Assembly: GCA_023247795.1 (NCBI GenBank)
Contig: JAHFFT010000001.1
Location: 91,781 to 137,881, forward strand
Length of the DNA: 46,101 nucleotides
Reading direction: 5' to 3'
Source: Candidatus Omnitrophota bacterium
Lineage (GTDB): Bacteria; Omnitrophota; Gorgyraeia; Zapsychrales; JANLHA01
Below, one piece after another: positions 40,091 to 46,101 of this stretch. Each line of letters begins with the position of its first letter. Position 1 is the stretch's first letter. The position numbers and the translations under genes were made by a program. The notes beneath the pieces were generated by a model. It was not told the origin of the DNA. It did not search any database and worked only from the letters and a program-made list of their open reading frames with translations.

Positions 40091-41560
40091 CTACCCCTTC
40101 TTCACTTCCCACGTACTCTCTGTTGGGCTGTCATGAACAATGATCTCCATCGCCAACAATTCGTCACGGACCTTATCTGCTGTTTGGAAATCTTTATTTT
40201 GCCGTGCTTTCTGTCGCTCGGCAACCAGCGCTTCTACTCTTTTAACATCAATGCCTTTGGCGTTGATCAAAATTTTATCAAGGCCACACAAAAATCCATC
40301 CGCCGGCTCCTGAAAAAGAGCGGTCAATTGGCCGTAAGGTTTGATCCATTCTTTGAAGGCCTTGGCTTTATCACTTAGCACCAGATCACTTTTTTTTCCA
40401 GGCTGTCCGGCCTGAAAAAACGAATTGAATTCGCGTACAACATCAAAAATGGCGGCAAACATCGCTGGAGTATTGAAATCATCGTTCAAGGCGGTCTCAA
40501 TGTACTGTGTCGCCTGCGCCAGATGAGTTCGAAATTTCTTATCCTCTTTAGATTCTGAGGTCGCTTGCGCCAAAATCCGATCAGCGAGTTGCAGGGCCGA
40601 ATAAATGCGGCCCAACCCAACCATGGCCTGACGGATCTGGTCTTCTTCAAAATTCAACGGCGATCGGTAATGAACCGAAAGCATCAAAAACTTTAAAATC
40701 TCCGGGTGATATTTTTCCATGAAAGAGCGTGCCTTGACCACGTTCCCCAACGATTTCGACATTTTCTCGTCGCCAAACTGGATAAAATTGTTATGCATCC
40801 AAAAACTGACGAAAGGTTTGCCAGAGACCGCCTCACTTTGCGCGATCTCGTTTTCGTGATGAGGAAAAATCAAATCAATCCCGCCGCCGTGGATATCAAT
40901 GCTGTCACCCAAATAACAGCGGCTTAGGGTAGAACATTCGATATGCCACCCGGGTCGACCTTTGCCCCAAGGAGAATCCCAACTGGGTTCGCCTTCCTTC
41001 GCTGGTTTCCATAAAACAAAATCCAGAGGATTTTTCTTTCTGGGGTCGGGATCCACCCGATGCCCCACTTCCAATTCCGTAATCCTTTTACCGCTCAGCA
41101 AACCATAATTCTCAAACGTCTCAATGGAATAAAAAACCGTTCCCTGCACTTCATAGGCCTTGCCCTTATCCACAAGTGCCCGAATGATGGTGACCATATC
41201 AGTCATGTGATCAGTGCATTTCGGGGTGTGTTCATGGACTTTAAGATTGAGGCTGCGAAAATCCTTTTCAAATTCCTGTATGAAACGTTGGCTCAAATCA
41301 GACGCGGAAATACCTTCTTCATTGGCCCGCTTGATGATCTTGTCGTCCACGTCGGTATAATTGTAAACAAATGTAACCTGATAACCCAAATATTCGAGCC
41401 AATTTCGGACCAGGTTGAAAAAAATCGCTCCGCGGAAATTACCAACGTGCAGAAGATCATAGACCGTCGGGCCGCAGACATACATCTTGACCTTGCCCTT
41501 AGCGAGCGGCACAAATTCTTGCTTTTGTTTCCCTAAGGTGTTGTATATCTTAAGCGTCAA
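40091..41560 (-). CDS. cysS: Cysteinyl-tRNA synthetase
   Basis: 489 residues, a normal bacterial class I CysRS. It shows the zinc-binding and HIGH-equivalent block MYVCGPTVYDLLHVGN, the GWHIECSTLS and HGGGIDLIFPHHENE zinc/active-site segment, KMSKS as GDEKMSKSLGN, and a C-terminal DALR-like helical region. The ORF track starts 34 codons upstream, inside yidD. I chose TTG 41560: AAGGAG lies seven bases before it, the protein then begins LTLKIYNTLG as in the family, and TTG overlaps the yidD stop (TTGA), so translation is coupled. It charges tRNA-Cys in the cytoplasm. Confidence 0.96.
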   Translation of the reverse strand: MTLKIYNTLGKQKQEFVPLAKGKVKMYVCGPTVYDLLHVGNFRGAIFFNLVRNWLEYLGYQVTFVYNYTDVDDKIIKRANEEGISASDLSQRFIQEFEKDFRSLNLKVHEHTPKCTDHMTDMVTIIRALVDKGKAYEVQGTVFYSIETFENYGLLSGKRITELEVGHRVDPDPRKKNPLDFVLWKPAKEGEPSWDSPWGKGRPGWHIECSTLSRCYLGDSIDIHGGGIDLIFPHHENEIAQSEAVSGKPFVSFWMHNNFIQFGDEKMSKSLGNVVKARSFMEKYHPEILKFLMLSVHYRSPLNFEEDQIRQAMVGLGRIYSALQLADRILAQATSESKEDKKFRTHLAQATQYIETALNDDFNTPAMFAAIFDVVREFNSFFQAGQPGKKSDLVLSDKAKAFKEWIKPYGQLTALFQEPADGFLCGLDKILINAKGIDVKRVEALVAERQKARQNKDFQTADKVRDELLAMEIIVHDSPTESTWEVKKG

Positions 41561-41802
41561 TTTGTGACTCCTTGATTCTTGGGCGGGACCAGATCTATTC
41601 CGGTAGTTCCCCACGGGTGGCAGGACAATAACCGTTTCACCGTCAGTAAACACCCTTTCCACACCCCGTGCGATTCAATGGCCTCTTTTGCGTAATTGGA
41701 ACACGATGGAACATGCCGGCAGCTTGGCGGCAATAACGGGGCACACAAAAGTTGGTACAGTCGGATCATTCCTTGAAGAATAAAAGAAATCGCTCGACTC
41801 AT
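41557..41802 (-). CDS. yidD: Membrane protein insertion efficiency factor YidD
   Basis: 81 residues with the full YidD pattern: IRLYQLLCAPLLPPSCRHVP, SCSNYAKEAIESHG, GCLLTVKRLLSCHPWG, and the final GIDLVPP. YidD is a small inner-membrane-associated protein that helps insertion of membrane proteins with YidC. The usual neighbours (rpmH, rnpA, yidC) are absent; instead it overlaps cysS by four bases. The predicted promoter leaves only ~9 bases before the ATG, so the message may be near-leaderless. An internal ATG (41769) is an alternative start. Confidence 0.9.
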   Translation of the reverse strand: MSRAISFILQGMIRLYQLLCAPLLPPSCRHVPSCSNYAKEAIESHGVWKGCLLTVKRLLSCHPWGTTGIDLVPPKNQGVTN

Positions 41803-41811
41803 AGAGCCACT

Positions 41812-41840
41812 ATTCTAACTTTCAAAGATTCATTTGGCAA
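41812..41840 (-). promoter_or_regulatory. Promoter of yidD-cysS, near-leaderless
   Basis: TTGCCA (41840-41835), 17-base spacer, TAGAAT (41817-41812), then nine bases to the yidD ATG. Confidence 0.55.
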
Positions 41841-41860
41841 GGGATACTCAGATGGACGTT

Positions 41861-41892
41861 AAGAACCTCCGGGGTGAACCCCGGGGCTTCTT
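41861..41892 (-). terminator. Hairpin downstream of the 1,221-residue gene
   Basis: An almost perfect 14-base stem (AAGAACCTCCGGGG / CCCCGGGGCTTCTT) with a TGAA/TTCA loop, ~23 bases after the stop codon. It overlaps no gene. The T-run is minimal (TTCTT), so termination is likely but not certain. It resembles the other intergenic palindromes in layout. Confidence 0.5.
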
Positions 41893-41914
41893 AGGTCAAA
41901 TTTGACAAGAGTCA

Positions 41915-44900
41915 CTAAGGATGGACTTCCATTAAACGACTGACTTCTTGCCCTGGAAGCGCATCAATCTGTTCAATCAATGGAGAAAGGCCTGGGATCG
42001 CGACATTTTGGACATTGATCACCGATGTTCCTAGTTGAACCTCCCCGTGCCTAGCCTCAACTTGCAAATTCGGCGTATTTAGATCAATACCACCTGGTGT
42101 GCTCAAAAGAAACGCATCCGAACCTTGCTGACTCCCTTCTTCTTTTGGCTTGGCGGGCAACGAAAGAAGCGGCAAAGAATTCACATCAGGCGCTTGAATC
42201 GACTCACGCGCGTTATTAATAACTGCCTTTTTTATGCCTCCATCCACGTTAGCAATCAATTCCTTCGCCAATGCTTCAGGTTTTTCTCCGGCTAGATCAA
42301 AAATCACCAAAACCTCTCTAACACTCGCCTGCAGATCATTTTCATTCCGAGCATAACGATAACCCCCTTGACGACTCTCTATCCATTCATTCAGTTTGTC
42401 TTGCACAATTCTAGGCGTCGTTTTAAACACTTCTGATAAACCTTTTAAGCCATTAATGATCTCTTTAATTTCTCTTACCGCTATTTCTTCATTGATGGTG
42501 CCCCCATCTTCAAATTCCCCCAACGTTTTTTCCGTAATAATAACTGGACGCAATTTATTTTCAGTAAAACGATAGTCATTTTGTGAAGCACGAATAAAGG
42601 CAACAGGAGGCAAAGTTAACAGCAGCAATTCCGACAAACGATCCCTGCCGAACACGCTACTATTATTATAAAATCCTGCCGTCTGCCTGATTGCCGGAGA
42701 AAGCTGTTTGACCAAATCCTCAACCCGTTTTAAATATTCATCGGCATTCGGCCCAGTCAAAATGATTGTATGACCTTCATAATAAAAATCTGTTTTTAAA
42801 CCCCACGTCTCAAAATCTCCAATCAACCTCGAATGATAATCCAGCAGTGGCCGGTATTTTTTTAAAATTCTTCCTATCCGCTCGTTAAATTTGTCTCTTG
42901 GCATATCCACATACCGGCCTGTTAGAATTCGGGCGATCTCTGCTGCGTCCTCTGATTGAATGGTCATAGGGGGAGAATACGACCCCGTAAATAAATCCGC
43001 TTTTGGTCCAATAATAGGCGCATATTCATGAAAATTGGGGCCCAAATTGGACTGCCCTTCATGAGAAACCGGAACATTCATTTCTACAAAATTCCAATAT
43101 TTCGGGATCTTCGCCTTTCTTCTGAACCGCTCATAAACAGCTCGCCCTATTTTGTCAAATTCTTCACGGCTCAATGAAAAAAGATGGTCAAATAATTCTT
43201 TAGGAGCCTCTCCGTCTTCAAAATTCTTTATTCTTTTTGCGAGATCGCTTCGTCCAGCTCGCTCTGCTAAAAAAAGCATTACGTGATTATAATAATAAAA
43301 ATCTTCTACCTTGAATCTTCTCAACGCGGGATCTGTATCATAAACTTGTAAAAGCTTCTTAATTTGTTCATATTCAAGTGATGCACCCAACACCATGCCA
43401 AAAAGCCGTGTATATGCCGTCTTATGAATAAACTCTCTGGCAAGAGCAATCCCTTCATAATCAGGTCGAATGAGTGCTTTGCCAACCAGCATATTGATCG
43501 CGTGCGTTAATTCGTGCTCTCTAATACTAGCTTGAAGATCAACAGAAAACTCATCTTTGAGCTTACCATCTTCTGTTAAATAACCGTCACGCTCAATGGC
43601 TTTTCGCGCGTAAGCCTTTGCCCAACCACGATAAGCCATGAACTGACTAGGGACACCCCTATTGGGGTCTATAAGTTCTCTGATTTCTTGAAATCCAAGC
43701 TCACTGTCAATGGGACGATCAAAAACCATCCCATCTGTATAATCAGCCCAAGCCCCTGAACCTTCATCCATATTCTGGCCGCGTTCACCAGCAGGCGGAT
43801 TAACATCGATGACATTCCATTCCGGAACAATAAGAGACTGGTCCAATCGATCTGGACGATCCCCAAAACGAATTTTATTCACAACACGGCCATTAACCAT
43901 AAACAAGGCGAATTTGTCTGAAACAGTTGGGTCGACTCTCAACATCCATCCTCGATCCAAAAGCAAATCCTGGTTCAAACGATTTAACATTAAAGGAATC
44001 TGCCCCACTCTCTCAGCCATTTTATTTTGTAATCTAATGAAAATAAATTTTGAATTTGTCCGTTCAAGCTTATCCGCCATTTCAAGCAGTTCAACTAATA
44101 GCGGCCCCACCTCCTTTTGAAATTCTGCGAATTTTTCTCCCCAAACCTTGTCACCTTTTTCAGAAATGGCCTCAGCTCCTTGTCGAGCTTTCTCTAGCAA
44201 TTCATCAAATTCTTCTTTATCCAAATCCGAAAAAAATACCGTTATCACCTTAAGCCAGTCTTGCAAATTCTCAAAATGCTCCTGCGTATGTTTCGGCGCA
44301 TACGCGGTAGAGAGCTGGTGCTCAATAAATTGCTCAGACGGTTTTGTAAAGGATGGTTTCGGCAGACTGCTGCAACCGACGCTGGTACAGGCAATTGTAC
44401 CGGCTATAAAGATGGGGGAAAATTTCTGCCTGACAAACCGCGTCACCGAACGCAAAAAACTTTTCCCTGGTAATTTGGATAAAAATTCGGCCGACGGCGT
44501 TTCAATCTCCAGCTTTTCCGGTAATTGATCGGAGAATCCTCCGGCGACGTACTTTCTTGCCTTTTCTTGACCGCTCCATTCATCAAAGTCTTCTCGGATG
44601 AAGTTGTAAGTCCCCTCCTGATAGGTCTTGAGATATTGATTGTAGATTTCTTCCTTTTGCGTCTCACCGTCTATCTCTATCCCATGAACCTTGTCCTGGT
44701 TGACATATTTCTTCCCAAGCAAACTTTCTTTAAGCCGCTTTTTAAACCAATTGGCCAAGATCATCGAATGATAAATCTGCCGCAAAGTCGCGAAATGTTT
44801 TCCTTCATTGACCTCGCGTTCAATTTCGGGAAGGATGATCTCTCTGATCACATCAGCAGAAAAATTCGAGACCTCCTCACTGATACCTTGATTCGATTTT

Positions 44901-45580
44901 TCTTCCGTTTTACTTTTGCTCGCCAGATAATCTTTTTCCAACATGACCTTCAAATAACTTTCTCCCACAAAAGCAGCGTTAGACTCCCCATTCTCATAAA
45001 CAACCGCTTTTTCCGTCACAATCCAAACCTTATTAAACGTATCAACCGGGATGTCCGTCGTGCCAAAACGCGCATAGGCCTGCTCATAAACCCTTTTCCA
45101 AAAACTCTTTCCAACCTCGTCCTCTGGGAATAAAAGCGATGCTGTTAATTGTTTTAGCACATAATCTTGCGCCAACAAATCCGCGCCCATTTGCGTTTCT
45201 TCTAAATTTTCCGGCAAAATCCGGTCCGCCTCCAAAGGTGAAAGATTCACCCAGACATCCTTATCCGGCACCGTCAACGCGGCCATGAAATACTTGATCA
45301 ATTGTTGGATTTGCGATTGCAAGGCATCCCCCGTCAAATTTTCATCACCGGGTTCGATAATGAAATCAAACAACAACGGATCTTCCGGATGAACCTTGAT
45401 TCCCTTGATCACCATGGGGGTAAAGCTTGGCGTCGTGTGCAGCAATTGTTGGCTTTGGGGCAGATTTAGAGACTGCTGAGCATTAACTTGCTGGCAGGAG
45501 GACAACAAAAATACACATAAACATACTGAATTCAATAACTTACAAAATATTAAACCTTTTCTAAAAAATCTACAGATCAC
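41915..45580 (-). CDS. Exported HExxH protein with shared N-terminal domain (1,221 residues)
   Basis: A signal sequence with lipobox-like LLSSC (residues ~25-29), then AQQ. Residues ~52-348 are the shared N-terminal domain (KGIKVHPEDPLLFDF, WVNLSPLE, MGADLLAQDY, TASLLFPE, FGTTDIPVDTFNKVWI, closing ARKYVAGG). A second signal-like segment at ~373-410 (FIAGTIACTSVGC) also ends in a lipobox. HELTH at 689-693 is a zinc-metallopeptidase HExxH motif; the third ligand is not clear. Around it are an Asp/Glu-rich stretch and helices (RLFGMVLGASLEYEQ). The tail (TPGGIDLNTPNLQVEARHG) matches the tail type of the 1,711-residue protein. GTG start with GAGGTG five bases before it. Probably an envelope-anchored peptidase; substrate unknown. 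Confidence 0.9.
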   Translation of the reverse strand: MICRFFRKGLIFCKLLNSVCLCVFLLSSCQQVNAQQSLNLPQSQQLLHTTPSFTPMVIKGIKVHPEDPLLFDFIIEPGDENLTGDALQSQIQQLIKYFMAALTVPDKDVWVNLSPLEADRILPENLEETQMGADLLAQDYVLKQLTASLLFPEDEVGKSFWKRVYEQAYARFGTTDIPVDTFNKVWIVTEKAVVYENGESNAAFVGESYLKVMLEKDYLASKSKTEEKSNQGISEEVSNFSADVIREIILPEIEREVNEGKHFATLRQIYHSMILANWFKKRLKESLLGKKYVNQDKVHGIEIDGETQKEEIYNQYLKTYQEGTYNFIREDFDEWSGQEKARKYVAGGFSDQLPEKLEIETPSAEFLSKLPGKSFLRSVTRFVRQKFSPIFIAGTIACTSVGCSSLPKPSFTKPSEQFIEHQLSTAYAPKHTQEHFENLQDWLKVITVFFSDLDKEEFDELLEKARQGAEAISEKGDKVWGEKFAEFQKEVGPLLVELLEMADKLERTNSKFIFIRLQNKMAERVGQIPLMLNRLNQDLLLDRGWMLRVDPTVSDKFALFMVNGRVVNKIRFGDRPDRLDQSLIVPEWNVIDVNPPAGERGQNMDEGSGAWADYTDGMVFDRPIDSELGFQEIRELIDPNRGVPSQFMAYRGWAKAYARKAIERDGYLTEDGKLKDEFSVDLQASIREHELTHAINMLVGKALIRPDYEGIALAREFIHKTAYTRLFGMVLGASLEYEQIKKLLQVYDTDPALRRFKVEDFYYYNHVMLFLAERAGRSDLAKRIKNFEDGEAPKELFDHLFSLSREEFDKIGRAVYERFRRKAKIPKYWNFVEMNVPVSHEGQSNLGPNFHEYAPIIGPKADLFTGSYSPPMTIQSEDAAEIARILTGRYVDMPRDKFNERIGRILKKYRPLLDYHSRLIGDFETWGLKTDFYYEGHTIILTGPNADEYLKRVEDLVKQLSPAIRQTAGFYNNSSVFGRDRLSELLLLTLPPVAFIRASQNDYRFTENKLRPVIITEKTLGEFEDGGTINEEIAVREIKEIINGLKGLSEVFKTTPRIVQDKLNEWIESRQGGYRYARNENDLQASVREVLVIFDLAGEKPEALAKELIANVDGGIKKAVINNARESIQAPDVNSLPLLSLPAKPKEEGSQQGSDAFLLSTPGGIDLNTPNLQVEARHGEVQLGTSVINVQNVAIPGLSPLIEQIDALPGQEVSRLMEVHP
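43502..43516 (-). other. HExxH zinc-peptidase motif (HELTH)
   Basis: H689-E-L-T-H693 within IREHELTHAINML. The flanking helix fits the zincin pattern (hydrophobic after the second His). I cannot place the third zinc ligand with confidence; E715 in ALAREFIHK is a candidate. Confidence 0.6.
44536..45425 (-). other. Shared N-terminal domain in the 1,221-residue protein
   Basis: Third copy of the ~300-residue domain. It has the same landmark order as the other two but differs in details (LSPLEADRILP, MGADLLAQDYVLKQ, closing RKYVAGG). Confidence 0.85.
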
Positions 45581-45587
45581 TTATTCA

Positions 45588-45623
45588 CCTCATATATACC
45601 TATTCGTTTAAGTATATATGAGG
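45588..45623 (-). promoter_or_regulatory. Perfect 12-base inverted repeat over the ribosome-binding site of the 1,221-residue gene
   Basis: CCTCATATATAC (45588-45599) and GTATATATGAGG (45612-45623) with a 12-base spacer. The GAGG of the Shine-Dalgarno lies in the 3' arm on the message, and a TATACT that could serve as -10 (45611-45616) lies in the other arm. As RNA the stem would hide the ribosome site; as DNA it could be an operator. Confidence 0.6.
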
Positions 45624-45690
45624 GAATAACCAATTGCCATCGTGTTATCTAAATACTAATAGGCGTTATATCACTAAAATTTTTTACCCA

Positions 45691-46101
45691 TCAAATGCTC
45701 TTCTTCTTTTTTGGCAGCGTGATCACCAGCTTACCATCTTCCTGTTTTGTCTGCATCTTGTCGGCCATGGCATCCTTGGGCAAAGGAATCGTTTGGGTAA
45801 ACGAACCATAGTGCTGTGATTTTGCCACACCCTGAGGAGAATTTTGCTCTCCCTGAGCATGACTCTCGGCAGAGACACTCAACGTGTTACCCTTCACCTC
45901 AATTCGGACATTGTCTTTATCAAAATCCGTCAAATCAAACGTGATGACGTAGGCCTCAGCGGTTTCCTTCAAATCAAAACTGTCATCATAGGAAACATTG
46001 CTGTTAAAAACCCCTTTCCCGCTCGAGCTATTTTGATTGAACGAATTCTGCATCATCCGATTCATTTCATTGTGCATCCGTTCCATCTCAGAAAAAGGGT
46101 T
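45691..46101 (-). CDS. Hsp20 / alpha-crystallin small heat-shock protein, 5' end outside window
   Basis: At least 136 residues visible; the frame stays open to base 46101 (NPFSEMERMHNEM), so the ORF-track start at 46086 is probably internal. The alpha-crystallin core is clear: DLKETAEAYVITFDLTDFDK, RIEVKGNTLSVSAES, FTQTIPLPKDAMADKMQTKQ and the final EDGKLVITLPKKKK. Hsp20 proteins are ATP-independent holdases. The C-terminus ends in a Lys run and lacks a clear I-x-I oligomerisation motif. Confidence 0.92.
   Translation of the reverse strand, partial: NPFSEMERMHNEMNRMMQNSFNQNSSSGKGVFNSNVSYDDSFDLKETAEAYVITFDLTDFDKDNVRIEVKGNTLSVSAESHAQGEQNSPQGVAKSQHYGSFTQTIPLPKDAMADKMQTKQEDGKLVITLPKKKKSI

Noticed and set aside
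41060-41536. Plus-strand ORF of 158 codons
   Set aside because: Antisense to the catalytic region of cysS.
41561-41662. Upstream cysS start used in the ORF track
   Set aside because: It would add 34 residues unlike any CysRS and overlap yidD; the TTG with AAGGAG and TTGA overlap fits better.
44525-45133. Plus-strand ORF of 202 codons
   Set aside because: It lies antisense to the shared N-terminal domain of the 1,221-residue gene; no start signals or recognisable motifs.
1-46101. CRISPR arrays, tRNA or rRNA genes, insertion sequences with transposase
   Set aside because: I saw no regularly spaced direct repeats, tRNA-like cloverleafs or transposase motifs in any frame; the short palindromes carry no enzyme.

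Overview
The window looks like a stretch of a Candidatus Omnitrophota (formerly OP3) genome or a close relative in the PVC group. I infer this from three exported proteins that share one long N-terminal domain (TASLIYPE, GTTNIP and FNKVWI signatures) and from a giant ORF, both of which I associate with that phylum. No marker gene here proves it. Every credible gene lies on the minus strand. I see no tRNA, rRNA, CRISPR array or transposase.

Region 1 (1-23174) is one uninterrupted minus-strand reading frame. It opens with a signal peptide at 23174 and leaves the window at base 1 without a stop, so at least 7,724 codons are visible. It is missing from the ORF track because it has no stop in the window. 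The protein is a mosaic: an N-terminal domain shared with two neighbours, a methyltransferase-like domain, a tandem pair of ~350-residue modules, then eight copies (five full, three partial) of a ~220-465 residue beta-type repeat. Helical segments and a pair of duplicated modules lie between or around the repeats, and the visible end is HEAT-like.

Region 2 (23320-28455) is a 1,711-residue exported paralogue with the same N-terminal domain, a long HEAT-like solenoid and a family-specific C-terminal tail. Region 3 (28538-33275) holds a YceI-like exported protein, a DUF318/SO_0444-type metal permease with a His/Cys-rich tail, a small FmdB-like protein, nicotinate phosphoribosyltransferase (pncB) and an exported MEMO/AmmeMemoRadiSam-B-like protein. 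Region 4 (33324-37026) is accessory: a lone AAA_14/DUF4143 ATPase, a small membrane protein and an AbiE-type (type IV) toxin-antitoxin pair. Region 5 (37148-41802) is housekeeping: metE with a RibD-type deaminase behind it, and yidD translationally coupled to cysS. Region 6 (41915-46101) is the third paralogue (1,221 residues, HExxH metallopeptidase motif), then the 3' part of an Hsp20 gene.

The main biological interest is the giant-protein family: three linked genes that share a head domain, at least two of which share a tail motif, while the middles are completely different (peptidase-like, HEAT solenoid, and giant multi-repeat with a methyltransferase fold). This looks like a modular surface-protein system in which head and tail are constant and the cargo varies. 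Two families of short intergenic palindromes (GGGGACAGTCCCC and GACCYCGTRGGTTC) also recur across the window.
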